Origin: JACCZX01 sp963824935
GTDB lineage: Bacteria; Pseudomonadota; Gammaproteobacteria; Burkholderiales; Burkholderiaceae_F
Assembly: GCA_963824935.1 (NCBI GenBank)
Contig: CAWGRF010000004.1
Span: forward strand, 30,574 to 94,573
DNA length: 64,000 nucleotides
Direction: 5' to 3'
The translations under genes were made by a program, and so were the position numbers. This document shows positions 35,697 to 45,373 of this stretch, piece after piece. Under the pieces are notes generated by a model. It was not told the DNA's origin. It saw only the letters and a program-made list of their open reading frames with translations, and did not search any database. Every line of letters starts with the position of its first letter. Positions within the stretch are counted from its first letter, which is position 1.

Positions 35697-36694
35697 CTGG
35701 AAGCGCGCCAGAACGAGAAAAAGTTAAACCATGCGAGCGGCGCCTCGCGGCACGCTCGCTCGAGGCATCGTACATAGTCTGCGATCACGTCGCGCAATGC
35801 CACCTCGCGTGTCGCGCGAGGCAACACGACACGCTCGCGTAGTTGCTCGCACACCAACGTGTAGCGCCGCTGATCGGCCGGGCGCTGATAGCACGCCAGC
35901 CAGTACACCGGACAGTCAAGCGCGGCGGCAAGCACCCATGGTCCGATGGGAAATGGAGCATCGGCGCCGAGAAAGGGAACGTCGAGTACACGCTCGCTCG
36001 TGACCGGCACGCGGTCTGCTGCCAGCACGACGAAATCGCCCCGCTCGACCCGCGCTGCCAGGTGCGCGATCGTAATAGTGTCGATGTCGGTCACCTGCAG
36101 CAGGCGCTCGGCGCTTTGCGGATTCATGCGACTAAGCATCCGGTTGAAGCGCTCGGCGTGCCGCGTGTGCACCAGGATGTGAAGCCGCAGCTGTTTGATG
36201 CGCTCGCCCAATCGGCGCAGCACCTCCAGATTGCCGAAGTGCGCCACCACAAGCACGCCACCGCGGTCGTTCGCAACGGCGGCATCGAACCGTGGATCGA
36301 CTTCGAAGCGTGTGCCGGCGAGATTCAGCCCGCCGGTCCAGACGAGTGCCTTGTCGAGCAGCGCATCGGCGAAGTGATGCACGTGTCGCGCGGCGGCGCG
36401 CCAGGATTGCCATCCGCTTGCATTCGAAGCCAGCACGCCGAGCCTGCGCTGATACTCGATCGAGGCACGACGCGCCAGCGGCCGCACGGCGACGAAATAC
36501 CAGGACACCGGCCACATCAAGGCGCGATACGGCGCGCGCCCAAAAACGGCGTGGCACGCATACACGAACCATAGCCCGATGCTGAACCCAGCCTCGGGCA
36601 CAGCCGCCCAATGCAGCTTCGGGCGTGGCTTCGCCGGCATTTCCGCAGTCATCATCGACGCAGACATCGGTCGAGTGAGTTTCACATCGAGCAT
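35693..36694 (-). CDS. LpxL-like acyltransferase of the aryl polyene operon
   Basis: A 333-residue member of the lysophospholipid/lipid A acyltransferase family. The catalytic HX4E is AHFGNLE in VLVVAHFGNLEVLRRL, followed by NRMLSRMNPQSAERLLQV and ADRVPV, both typical of aryl polyene-cluster acyltransferases. A membrane-associated N-terminal segment (GLWFVYACHAVF) is present. Several in-frame ATGs (36694, 36667, 36655, 36652) leave the start uncertain. It likely acylates the lipid or glycolipid to which the polyene is attached. Confidence 0.85.
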   Translation of the reverse strand: MLDVKLTRPMSASMMTAEMPAKPRPKLHWAAVPEAGFSIGLWFVYACHAVFGRAPYRALMWPVSWYFVAVRPLARRASIEYQRRLGVLASNASGWQSWRAAARHVHHFADALLDKALVWTGGLNLAGTRFEVDPRFDAAVANDRGGVLVVAHFGNLEVLRRLGERIKQLRLHILVHTRHAERFNRMLSRMNPQSAERLLQVTDIDTITIAHLAARVERGDFVVLAADRVPVTSERVLDVPFLGADAPFPIGPWVLAAALDCPVYWLACYQRPADQRRYTLVCEQLRERVVLPRATREVALRDVIADYVRCLERACREAPLAWFNFFSFWRASR

Positions 36695-36711
36695 GATGCA
36701 CGACTCCGCGT

Positions 36712-37491
36712 CTATGGGGCCTGGCCTGCGAGCCGGCGCGGCAACAAACGGGGCAGCCGCATCAGCATTCCGGCGAACAAGCGAAAGTGCAGCGATGTCA
36801 TTCGCACGTTGTCGCGCAGCATCCTGAAATGCGATACACCATCGGCAGGATACGTGACCGGAGTTGGCAGATTGACAACCGGGGTGCCAGCCCAGAACAG
36901 CCGCACGATGATGTCGGTGTCGAAGTCCATGCGGCGGCCGATCCGTACCCGGTCATCGAGTGCAATGGCGGGTGCAATCGGATAAAGCCGAAAGCCGCAC
37001 ATCGCGTCGGCAATCTGGCGCGACAGCGTATGCAACCACACCAGCACGGTCGTAATGCGTCTTCCGTGCAGCCGCACTTTAGGCACGCTGGCGTCGTATT
37101 GCGGCACGCCGTTGATCACCGCGGCGGGCTGCCGTTGGGCAGCCGCCACGAAGTCGCCGATGCGCGACGGATCGTGCTGCAGGTCGGCATCGATCTGCAC
37201 GGCATGTGTAAAGCCGGCTGCGCGCGCGGCGCGCAACCCGGCAAAAACCGCAGCGCCTTTGCCTTGATTGTGTTCCAGGCGCAAGCATCGCAGCCATTGC
37301 GCGTTTCGGGCGCATAGCGCTTGCACGGCTTCCGCGCACGGCGCATGGCTGCCATCGTCGACCAGCCAGCACGTCAGGCCTGTCGCGCGCAGCGCGCGCA
37401 CCAACCGCGGCAGCGCTGCCTCATGGTCGTACACCGGCACGATCACGCAAACACGAAACGTGGTGGGCGACTGCAACGGTGCGACGATCAA
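36712..37491 (-). CDS. family 2 glycosyltransferase of the aryl polyene operon
   Basis: A 259-residue GT2 enzyme with VCVIVPVYDHEAALPRLVRA at the start. The nucleotide-sugar aspartate is in WLVDDGS, and the metal-binding motif is AVQIDADLQHD. GVSHFRMLRDNVRM lies in the acceptor region. ATG 37491 overlaps the stop of the ACP gene as ATGA. It is probably responsible for adding a sugar to the polyene lipid. Confidence 0.87.
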   Translation of the reverse strand: MIVAPLQSPTTFRVCVIVPVYDHEAALPRLVRALRATGLTCWLVDDGSHAPCAEAVQALCARNAQWLRCLRLEHNQGKGAAVFAGLRAARAAGFTHAVQIDADLQHDPSRIGDFVAAAQRQPAAVINGVPQYDASVPKVRLHGRRITTVLVWLHTLSRQIADAMCGFRLYPIAPAIALDDRVRIGRRMDFDTDIIVRLFWAGTPVVNLPTPVTYPADGVSHFRMLRDNVRMTSLHFRLFAGMLMRLPRLLPRRLAGQAP

Positions 37492-37772
37492 CGATGCAGC
37501 AGATCGATCGCCTGCGCGAGCGTGCGGACACGGCGGAACTCGCGGATGTCGATATCGCGGTCGAACGCGTCGTTAAATCGGAGGACGATTTCAGCCGCGT
37601 CGATGCTGTCGAGATCGAGATCCTGATACAGATCGACGTCGAGCCGCAAGCGGTCGCCTGCAATCGCAAATTCCTGTTGCAGGAAGCCGCGTAACCAGGC
37701 CGTGACTTGCTCTGGTGCCACATGCTGCTTCGATGCTGGGCCGCTGCTCATGGGCAAGGTGTCGCGCTTCAT
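37488..37772 (-). CDS. acyl carrier protein A (aryl polyene operon)
   Basis: A 94-residue ACP with the phosphopantetheine site Ser56 in DLDLDSIDAAEIVLRF. The N-terminal 20 residues are extended and hydrophilic, as in many aryl polyene ACPs. It overlaps the glycosyltransferase start by 4 nt and lies 13 nt from the second ACP. It carries either the growing chain or the starter unit after activation by the PPTase of the operon. Confidence 0.9.
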   Translation of the reverse strand: MKRDTLPMSSGPASKQHVAPEQVTAWLRGFLQQEFAIAGDRLRLDVDLYQDLDLDSIDAAEIVLRFNDAFDRDIDIREFRRVRTLAQAIDLLHR

Positions 37773-37785
37773 CGTTTCGGCTCGA

Positions 37786-38058
37786 CTACGCCGCCTTTGC
37801 GGCGCCGCGCTGGGCGGCTACAAAAGCGGCCAGCGCTCGCACATTGGCAAAGTGTTGCCGATTGCTCTCGCTGTCGGGCGTGAGTTTGACTCCATAGCGC
37901 TTTGCCAGCGCAACGCCGATCTCGAGCGCATCGATCGAATCCAGCCCGAGTCCCTCGATGAACAGAGGCGCGCCAGGATCGATGTCTTCGGCGCGCATGT
38001 CCTCGAGCGCTGTACATTCGATGATCAACTGTGCGATTTCGTGTTCAAGCGGATTCAC
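37786..38058 (-). CDS. acyl carrier protein B (aryl polyene operon)
   Basis: A second ACP of 90 residues. GTG 38058 is preceded by AAAGGAG, and the protein begins NPLEHEIAQLIIECTAL, matching ACP helix I. The phosphopantetheine serine is Ser41 in GLGLDSIDALEIGVAL. The C-terminus is Ala-rich (FVAAQRGAAKAA). The start overlaps the 3' end of the upstream acyltransferase by 14 nt. Two different ACPs are a usual feature of aryl polyene clusters. Confidence 0.9.
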   Translation of the reverse strand: MNPLEHEIAQLIIECTALEDMRAEDIDPGAPLFIEGLGLDSIDALEIGVALAKRYGVKLTPDSESNRQHFANVRALAAFVAAQRGAAKAA

Positions 38059-38870
38059 GGCGAGCGAACTCCTTTGTATAGAACGCTTCCAAATGTTCGG
38101 TGAGGCGGCGCGCTGCGAGCGATGCGCTGCGAGTGCCGCGCGTGAACTGCGCCGTATCGATCGGCCCATGCTGGACTATGCGCACGTGCGGCCGCACTTT
38201 CGGGGCCAGCCACCACCGGCTCTGCTTTGTCAACAGCGGTTCGGAAAATTCAATCGTTACAGGCACCACCGGACATCCGGAGCGCACGGCAATGTGTGCG
38301 GCGCCGCGCCGCAGCCGGATCACTCCGTCGGCAGCAGTGCGCGTGCATTCGGGAAACAGCACCAGTGATTCGCCGGACAAGATACGCGCGCGACACGTCT
38401 CGACCAATGCTGCAGCGTCATCGTTGACGACGTAATCGGCGCCCCAAATCCAGCCCCAGGTGAACGGGTTGAGGTGCAGTGAACGCTTGGCGACGACCAC
38501 GCCGTCGATATGAGCCAGCAGGATAAGACGCGTCGATCAATGAAGGATGATTCGCGACGATCAGCGACCCCGGCTCCAGCGCGCCATCGAGACCGCTGAT
38601 TTCAAGATCGATCAACCGCAGCGCGTGCATGCTGCCGGTATACGCGCGCAATATGCGGCGTATTACGCTGCGCATGACGCGGGCACGGCGATTCGGATTG
38701 CGCAATACGACCGCATGCGTCGGCGCGAGCACCGCGCTGCCCAACGCGCCGCAAATGCCGAACACCGCAAACAGCGCGACCTGCCCTACCGAGCGTGCGG
38801 CGCGGTCCGAGCACGCCGGCGCTGAGAGGGCGTCGGGGCAGCACGCGCCGCGGCCGCAACGCCTGTTCAT
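38045..38870 (-). CDS. 1-acylglycerol-3-phosphate-type acyltransferase (one-base frameshift)
   Basis: A PlsC-like acyltransferase. The N-terminal piece contains a membrane segment (VALFAVFGICGALGSAVLA) and the catalytic HX4D as NHPSLIDA. Removing one base near 38530 continues it as LILLAHIDGVVVAKRSLHLN, then WGWIWGADYV and LVLFPECTRTAADGV, the acceptor and C-terminal motifs. The start is uncertain: GTG/ATG options lie at or near 38870, and an ATG at 38907 with a good AGGGGA site is in another frame. No gene is seen between 38908 and 38979. It belongs to the pigment operon. Confidence 0.82.
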
Positions 38871-38979
38871 CCCTGACTTCGGCGTGCTCCGACAGGACCA
38901 CTGCCATTTCGATTCCCCCTGCTGCGGCTATTTGCGGACCCAGATGCACAGTTGCTAACGGCCTGCTGACTCAGGCCGC

Positions 38980-39579
38980 TTACACGGCCTCCCACCGCAA
39001 TTCGACCGCATTGTAAGTCCCGGCCATCACGTCGAAAACGCGGGTATGCGGTGGGAATGTCATACCGGCAACGGCGAGTTGACACTGATGCCACGCAGAC
39101 CACCAGACGTCAGGAAGCGCCTGCTGACCGGCTTTAAGCCGCGCTTCGGCGATCACCCACGCGCGCACGACCGCCACGGCATCGCTCGCATCGGCGGCCG
39201 GCAACCCGAGCAGCGCGGCGGCCGCGCGCGGATCGCGCGCCGCCTGCGTCGATTCCAGGTCGACCCCAACCGGCTCGCCCGCAATGATCACGGCAACCGC
39301 GTCGGCACTGTGCGCAATGCTTGCGTATACGGGCATGTTTGCCTCCAGCCGCGGCCGGCCGTCGGCTTCAACGGCGATTCTCGCGTCGTCGTATCCCGCC
39401 TCGATCACCAATCGGCGCAGCATGGCGTGGCCGACGACGAACTGCTCGCGCCGCAGCGGACGTTCGATGCGCGCGAGACGCGCATGCTCGGATGCAGTCA
39501 GCAAGGAGGTTTGTTCGGCGTACCACGCAGCCGGCAGTGGAGACTCAAAGTGACCGAGCGCCAGTTGACCTCGCATCAC
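38980..39579 (-). CDS. 4'-phosphopantetheinyl transferase of the aryl polyene operon
   Basis: A 199-residue Sfp/AcpT-type transferase that installs phosphopantetheine on ACPs. The conserved blocks are SIAHSADAVAVIIA (for the usual SxSHs), VGVDLES with the metal-binding Asp, and RAWVIAEARLKA, corresponding to WxxKEAxxK, in which the usual Lys is replaced. The start is GTG 39579 (or the next codon, ATG 39576), overlapping the dehydratase stop. A dedicated PPTase for the two ACPs nearby is the obvious role. Confidence 0.85.
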   Translation of the reverse strand: MMRGQLALGHFESPLPAAWYAEQTSLLTASEHARLARIERPLRREQFVVGHAMLRRLVIEAGYDDARIAVEADGRPRLEANMPVYASIAHSADAVAVIIAGEPVGVDLESTQAARDPRAAAALLGLPAADASDAVAVVRAWVIAEARLKAGQQALPDVWWSAWHQCQLAVAGMTFPPHTRVFDVMAGTYNAVELRWEAV

Positions 39580-40007
39580 GGGCTGGCCAGCAGCACGCTG
39601 GCGCGTCCGGTCAGCAAAGACTGATCGCCGGCGCGCAGCTCGAAGCGATAGGCCACCTGATTATCCGACCTGAACTCGCAGGTCGCCTCGATCACCAGCG
39701 GGGCGGCGCATCGGTCGAGACGCTCGACGCTCCAGCGCAGATCGGATGCCGAGATCAGATAACCATGACGCGCGCCCTCCATCGGGTTAGGCGCACTGAC
39801 CGCCAGCAGCGAGCCATGAATCGCCATCGCCTGCGCGCCGTACTCAAGTCCGCACACGATCGACAGGACGCCATCGTGCGCCAATGGATGGTCGGCCGCG
39901 CAGTGTGAATCGCTTTCGCAGACGATGCGCTGATCATCATAAGAAATGACGCGATCGATCAGTCGCATGCGGCCGGCGTGCGGCAGCAGTTGTTCGATCG
40001 GCCGCAT
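39576..40007 (-). CDS. hot-dog 3-hydroxyacyl-ACP dehydratase (ApeP-like)
   Basis: A 143-residue hot-dog protein with IEQLLPHAGRMRLIDRVISY at the N-terminus, GLEYGAQAMAIHGSLLA in the central helix, and an extended C-terminal strand. This matches the ApeP group of aryl polyene clusters, which dehydrates 3-hydroxyacyl-ACP to build the conjugated chain. ATG 40007 overlaps the upstream stop by 1 nt (TGATG). Confidence 0.87.
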   Translation of the reverse strand: MRPIEQLLPHAGRMRLIDRVISYDDQRIVCESDSHCAADHPLAHDGVLSIVCGLEYGAQAMAIHGSLLAVSAPNPMEGARHGYLISASDLRWSVERLDRCAAPLVIEATCEFRSDNQVAYRFELRAGDQSLLTGRASVLLASP

Positions 40008-40819
40008 CAGCAGGCCTGGGATCCTGCGCCGGACACGCGCACACGCAGCGCGCGGCCATTGCCTTGGCGCAGCACGACTTCGCTAGAGCGCGGTTGCGCC
40101 AGCGCCTCCAATAGCGGCAACAAACGTGCGGTCGGATTGCCGCGCCGCTCCGCTTCCAGCGCAGGGCCGGCCAGCTCGGTATCGGCGACGTCTTCGGCAA
40201 CATCGCTGATTGTCAGTTGCGCGATCGCCGACGCGGAACCCTGCGGCGCCAGTATCAGCGCGATCGCCCACGCGTCGATTATCGGTCGCGCTTCCGATAA
40301 CGGGAACGGATACGGCAGGTCGTAGCAAACCATCAGTACCGGCGCGCTCTCATCGGCCGCCTGCACTGCTGCTTCCAATAGCGCTGCAGCAGCGGTGCCG
40401 TCGAGCGCACACACGCTGGTGACCGGCCGATGACTGGCCACTGCGATGCTGTAGTAACCCGACGCCGCGTTGTGTACCGAGTTATGAAACTTGGTTGGCG
40501 AAATCTGATAGTCGTCCGCCGCCAACATCGCGCAGATGTCGTGAATGATGTCCGGATTGCCCGAGCTGCTTGCGAACACGGCCGGTACGGCTTTCGCGTC
40601 GAGAGTAGCGTGCGCCAAGGCCTGCTGCGCCGCTGTCAGCGCAGCACGGGTCGAGGGCGTCGCGCGGCGGCGTTCTGCGGCAGGCAGCAGGCCGCTGGCC
40701 GGAGGTAAGTTGTCGGCGTGAAGATAGGACGCCGAGCCCGAAAATACCGCCCGCGCCGCCGGCCAATCGGCAAGCCCGGGCCCGAAGACGCCGACTCCAA
40801 GCACGGCGCAGCCAATCAC
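40007..40819 (-). CDS. beta-ketoacyl synthase-like chain length factor
   Basis: A 270-residue truncated thiolase-fold protein from GTG 40819, overlapping the KS stop as GTGA. VFASSSGNPDIIHDICAML and SPTKFHNSVHNAASGYYSIA are typical of the 'beta-ketoacyl synthase chain length factor' proteins of aryl polyene clusters. It lacks the Cys-His-His arrangement of a working ketosynthase and should form a heterodimer with the neighbouring KS, as in type II polyketide systems. Confidence 0.88.
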   Translation of the reverse strand: MIGCAVLGVGVFGPGLADWPAARAVFSGSASYLHADNLPPASGLLPAAERRRATPSTRAALTAAQQALAHATLDAKAVPAVFASSSGNPDIIHDICAMLAADDYQISPTKFHNSVHNAASGYYSIAVASHRPVTSVCALDGTAAAALLEAAVQAADESAPVLMVCYDLPYPFPLSEARPIIDAWAIALILAPQGSASAIAQLTISDVAEDVADTELAGPALEAERRGNPTARLLPLLEALAQPRSSEVVLRQGNGRALRVRVSGAGSQAC

Positions 40820-42033
40820 GATGCTTTTTGTCGTGCGCGGCCGAACACGACGCTGCAATTGCTGCCGCCAAAGCCGAACGAGTTGGAAAGCGCCACCTCG
40901 ATGTTGCGCGTCTCGTTGTCGAGCAGCACGGTATTCGGGCAATCAGGATCAAGGTTGGCCGTGTTCAGCGTGCCGGGCAGCAACCCATGCTCCAAAGCGA
41001 GCAGGGTGACCACCGATTCCACGATTCCCGCAGCGCCCAGCAGATGCCCGAACCAGCCCTTGGTCGAGCTGGTCAGCGTATTTCCGCACACTTCAACGAC
41101 CGCGCGACCTTCGGCAGGATCGTTGGTGCGGGTGGCCGTGCCATGCAAGTTGATGTAGTCGACCGCCCCCGGTGCAAGACCGGCCGTCTCGAGCGCGCCG
41201 CTCATCGCGAGTCGGGCGCCGAGCCCTTCCGGATGCGGCGTCGACATGTGGTGTGCATCGCTCGACTCGCCCGCGCCGAGCAGCCAGGCTGGCGCCTCCG
41301 CGTTTGCTTCGAGCAACGCAAACCCGGCGCCTTCACCGATCGAAATGCCGCTGCGAGCGCGATCAAATGGCCGGCACGGTTCGCGCGACAGCAGCTCGAG
41401 CGAAGAAAACCCGCACAGTGTCGTCAGGCACAACGAGTCGACGCCGCCGACGATGGCGGCATCGATCCAGCCGGCACGCATCAAACGCGCGGCGGCTGCG
41501 AACACCTTGGCGCTCGACGAGCACGCGGTCGATATCGCAAATGTCGGACCGGTAGCACCGACCGCTTGCGCCACCAGCGCCGGCGCCGAAAAGTTGTTCA
41601 AGGTCGCGCCGTATTCGAATGATGCGGGCAGACGACCATCGGTATCGCGCGCGCGATATGCAAGTTCAGCCTGCTGGATGCCGGATGTACTGGTGCCGAT
41701 GATGACCGCAACTCGCTCCGGTCGATGGCGCTCGACGGCGGTGCGCGCCTGCGCAATGAAGTCATCCTGCTGCAGCCCGAGCCACGCAAGGCGGTTGTTG
41801 CGACACTCATAGTGCGCGAACTTCGCCGGCAGCTTCACCGACCGCAGGTCGTCGACTTCGCCGATCCAGGTATCGAGCGCCGGGGCTTCATCTTCCGTCG
41901 CAAAATCGCGTCGCGATTCGTAGCGCTTCAGTCCGCTGCGTCGCGTCCGCAGTGCATCGAGCAATTTGTCGATGCCGTGGCCTACCGCAGTCGTCGCGGT
42001 GTAAGCAGTGATCGCGACCGGCTCGAACTTCAT
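40816..42033 (-). CDS. aryl polyene beta-ketoacyl-ACP synthase
   Basis: A 405-residue FabF/KSalpha-type ketosynthase. The active-site Cys171 is in FAISTACSSSAKVFAAA; His297 is in INLHGTATRTNDP and His330 in KGWFGHLLGAAGIVE. The nucleophile loop and the C-terminal FGFGGSNCSVVF are intact. ATG 42033 overlaps the stop of the MMPL gene as ATGA. It elongates the aryl starter by malonyl condensations together with the chain length factor encoded next. Confidence 0.93.
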   Translation of the reverse strand: MKFEPVAITAYTATTAVGHGIDKLLDALRTRRSGLKRYESRRDFATEDEAPALDTWIGEVDDLRSVKLPAKFAHYECRNNRLAWLGLQQDDFIAQARTAVERHRPERVAVIIGTSTSGIQQAELAYRARDTDGRLPASFEYGATLNNFSAPALVAQAVGATGPTFAISTACSSSAKVFAAAARLMRAGWIDAAIVGGVDSLCLTTLCGFSSLELLSREPCRPFDRARSGISIGEGAGFALLEANAEAPAWLLGAGESSDAHHMSTPHPEGLGARLAMSGALETAGLAPGAVDYINLHGTATRTNDPAEGRAVVEVCGNTLTSSTKGWFGHLLGAAGIVESVVTLLALEHGLLPGTLNTANLDPDCPNTVLLDNETRNIEVALSNSFGFGGSNCSVVFGRARQKAS

Positions 42034-44379
42034 GCCGCCGATGAAATGGGCTCGCGCGGCGCCGGAGCCGCAAGCGCCATGCTGACGACTAGCGCAACGG
42101 CGGCGCCGATCGCGACCGTGATGCCGATCATGTGCAGCACCGGAGTGGTCGACGCCGCCAATGTCGCAAACGCAATCAATGTGGTGGTCGCAGCGAGCGT
42201 GACCGACAAGATAACCGGAAGCGCAGACGCAGGTCCGGCGGCGTCGGCGTCGCGCGGCATGCCGAGAAATAACGCGTAGTTGGAGCCGACGCCCGCCGCC
42301 AGCAGCAGCGCAACCAGATGAAACAACGTCAGCTGCCCTTCGAGCAGCACCAATGCTGCCGCCGTAATCGCAATCGAAACCGCAACCGAAGCTGCAATAC
42401 GCGCGGCCGCTGCAAGATTTCTCAGTTGCACGGCAAGAATCAGCACAATCAACACTCCGCCACCCAGCGCCGCCCAAGCGGCGCGCACCCGATAGTCCGC
42501 CACCAGCGTCTGCACATCGGCCAGATCGATAAACGACACGCCGGGCACGTTCGTCACCGCGGCAACAGCCGCGGCATCGTTGACACCGGTGAGCGTGATC
42601 AGCGCCGCGGCGGCGGGCGCACCGTCCTGCCGGCGCTCAACCAGCTGGGCCGAGAGCCGCTGCCCAAGCGCAGTACCTGCATAGTAGTCGGGCCCAATCG
42701 TGAGCTCGCGCGCGCGTTGCACATCGGCGATAAACGGCTCGAACGCCTCGACACGCAACGCGCTGGCGGACAACGCCTGCGTCAGGCGTGCGCGCAGTGT
42801 CGACTCGTCGGGCAACGCGGCGCGCCGCGCCTGCTGAGTTGCCGCGCTTGGTACTAACGTGGCGGGCGAATCGAATCCCGCGATGCCACCGCTCGCCTGC
42901 ACCTCCCGCAGCCGATCTTGCAGCGTCTCCGCGCGTGCCAGCGCCTCGTCGATCGTCGCGCCGTCGACCGCCACCACATACCGCAGATCGCCGAGCCCCG
43001 TCGCGCTGCGCAGTCGCATGTCCATCTCGCCCGATCCGCGCGCCAGCGGCGAGATAGCCGCCAGCTTGTCGTTCCACAGGCGATCGCCGCGCGTCGCCAG
43101 CAGGATGACCGATGCGAGCTCCGACGACCAACACGGCGACCCGCAGCCGAGGAGCCTGCGCCGCATAGCGTGCGAGCGGCGCAAAGCGCGCGAGGCGCGA
43201 TGCATCGAGCGGACGCAACACATCGGGCAGGCAGAAACGGGCGATAACGGCGGCCACGACAATGCCGACGATCGACATCAATCCCAATTGCATCAAACCG
43301 GCAAAACCCGACAGCATCATCGCGACGAAGCCCGCGCTCGAAGTCAGCATCGCGAGCCAAAGCCCTCGCCACAAGTATGTGTTTCCGTCGCGCTGCCGCT
43401 GTACCTGCACATAGACGGCGTAGTCGACGGCTTCGCCGATCAATGTCAGGCCGAAGCCGAGCGTGATGCCATGAATGGCTCCGAATACGACACTGACGAC
43501 CGCGAGCCCCGCCAGCGCACCGGTCGCGGTCGGCAGCGCGGCCCACAGCAAGAAACGTGGGCTGCGCAGCGCCAGCAGCAACAGCAGTCCCACTGCTGCC
43601 GCTGCGATCAGCGTCAGGCGGCGCGCATCGTGCTGGATCGCCTGCCGCGACGCCACCGCGAACACCCCCGGCCCGGTCAGGTGGAGGTTCAGTGCTGCGG
43701 TTGTCGTGTTCGGCGCCTCCGATGCGGTACCGAATGCGTTCCGTATCGCAGCCACTGCTTCCGCTTGGGCGTCAACATCGAATCCGGGCGCACGTGTCGT
43801 CGCGAGCAGCAATGCAGTGCGGCCATCTTGATCGAACCACACGTCGTGCGCATTGATCGGTGAACGCGCGGGTCTCAGCGTTGCAGCGATCGCCAGTAGT
43901 TCGCCAGTGGGATCACGCGCGGCAAATGGCCTGATCAGCGGCGCCGCCGATGAGCGCAGCAGGGCTTCGAGTTCGTTGGCCGCGCTGCGCAGGCCCTCGA
44001 TTGAAAACCTTTGCGGCGTGACTTGCGGACTCAACAAGTAGCGCGCGTCAAAGAGTCGATCACGCTCGGCCACGAAAGCGCCGGGGTCGCCATTGGCGAC
44101 AAACGCAAAACGAGAGTCGGCTCGCAGCGTCGCCGCCATTTGCCGTGATCGCATTGCTGCTGCCGATGCCTGTTCGGTGCTGGCGGCTTCAATACCAATC
44201 AGTATCACGCGCGCCGCAACACCATCACGCAACTGTTCGGCCAGCAACGCCTGCTGACGCGTTGCCGGCCCCGGCAAGAATGCGGTGATATCGGTGACGA
44301 TCGTCGTGCGCGCGACGATCGCGGCGCACAGCAGAACGCCGAGCAGCCACGCACCCCATCGCACCGCGCGGGGTCTCAT
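42030..44379 (-). CDS. MMPL/RND-family exporter of the aryl polyene operon (one-base frameshift)
   Basis: A large transporter of about 782 residues. The N-terminal half has a membrane helix, a periplasmic loop and five TM segments (LGFGLTLIGEAVDYAVYVQV is the characteristic TM4 region). A one-base insertion near 43110 shifts the frame in AVLVVGAR. The second half (from ILLATRGDRLWNDKLAAISP) repeats the plan and ends with VGSNYALFLGMPRD and further TMs. MMPL proteins of these clusters are thought to move the polyene lipid towards the outer membrane. It overlaps both LolA and KS genes by 4 nt. Confidence 0.9.
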
Positions 44380-44990
44380 TTTTTCGGGGCAGGCGTGGGC
44401 AGGGGCGTAATGCTCAACAAGGTCAGGTCGCCGCTGGCTTCAACGATTTCGACAGCTCCCACTTCGCCAGCAGTGCCGCGCAGCACGATCTTCGCGACGG
44501 CATCGCGCAATGCCCGATCGCGCGGGGTCAGCGTTAGTTGCCAGCCCGGGTCGCTCTGCGGCGTCCACGACACTTCGTAGTGTCGGCGCAGCGCCGGAAG
44601 ATCGCCGGCCAAGGTAGCGCGCAAGCTTTCGATCAGCGCCGCCAACAGCGGCGCTTCGGCGATCGCAAACGTGCGCTTCTGTGTGCTGCCGCGCACCGGC
44701 GCGCCTTCGTACGTGACCGTGGCGCCTTCGATCCGCACGAATTCACGTTGCGGTTCGAGGGTCCGCTTTTCCAGGATGTCGGGCGCGCGAAAGGTCAGTG
44801 TGCCGCTCGATTCGACCGGCGCCTTTAGCAACGCAGAAGACTTGCGCTCGACAAAGCGCGCATGCCGTTCGCGACGCGAGCCGAGTTCGGAAAACAGGCG
44901 CGCGAGTTCATCGTCGGCACCCCGCACGTGCAGCGGCACAGTTATCGAGCCAAGCGCAGCCAAGGCCAGCAGACGGCGGCGCGACATCAA
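44376..44990 (-). CDS. LolA-like outer-membrane lipoprotein carrier (aryl polyene operon)
   Basis: A 204-residue periplasmic protein. The N-terminus has the form of a signal peptide preceded by twin arginines (SRRRLLALAALGSITVPLHV). The body resembles LolA-related proteins (HARFVERKSSALLKAPVESS, then GTLTFRAPDILEKRTLEPQ), the half-open beta-barrel used for carrying acyl chains through the periplasm. It overlaps the MMPL start by 4 nt. Together they suggest a dedicated path for the polyene lipid. Confidence 0.85.
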   Translation of the reverse strand: MMSRRRLLALAALGSITVPLHVRGADDELARLFSELGSRRERHARFVERKSSALLKAPVESSGTLTFRAPDILEKRTLEPQREFVRIEGATVTYEGAPVRGSTQKRTFAIAEAPLLAALIESLRATLAGDLPALRRHYEVSWTPQSDPGWQLTLTPRDRALRDAVAKIVLRGTAGEVGAVEIVEASGDLTLLSITPLPTPAPKK

Positions 44991-45015
44991 GCCAGGGTTC
45001 AGCGTGCGCTCTCAT

Positions 45016-45348
45016 CTAGTCGTCGTGCGCCTGCAGCTGCAACGAACCCTCTGCGATAACGGCGCCGCCGCTTGTCAGCGTGAAGCGCATGCTGTTCATG
45101 CCGGGATTCAGTGCGCATTCAAACGTCCGATCAGGCTCGAGCGGCCGCAGGAATTTGACGCGCTTGACGCCGACGACTGCGCGTGCGTCGCGTGTTGCGG
45201 CCAGCCGGCGCGAAGACGCTGCCGTCACCCACGCCAATAACCATGCGCCGGGAACGATCGGATGGCCTGGAAAATGGCCGGCGAGCATCGGGTGATCGGC
45301 GCTGACCGTATCGCGCTCGAGCGAAGGTGGGACCGGATCATCAGTCAT
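45016..45348 (-). CDS. FabZ/ApeI-like hot-dog dehydratase
   Basis: A 110-residue hot-dog protein with DHPMLAGHFPGHPIVPGAWL, where HFPGHPIVPG is the catalytic signature of FabA/FabZ-type 3-hydroxyacyl-ACP dehydratases. KRVKFLRPLEP follows. This corresponds to the small 'thioester dehydrase' (ApeI) of aryl polyene clusters. It sits 25 nt from its neighbours, one of the few non-overlapping junctions in the operon. Confidence 0.86.
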   Translation of the reverse strand: MTDDPVPPSLERDTVSADHPMLAGHFPGHPIVPGAWLLAWVTAASSRRLAATRDARAVVGVKRVKFLRPLEPDRTFECALNPGMNSMRFTLTSGGAVIAEGSLQLQAHDD

Positions 45349-45373
45349 AAACTGCTCACCGACCAGAGATTAC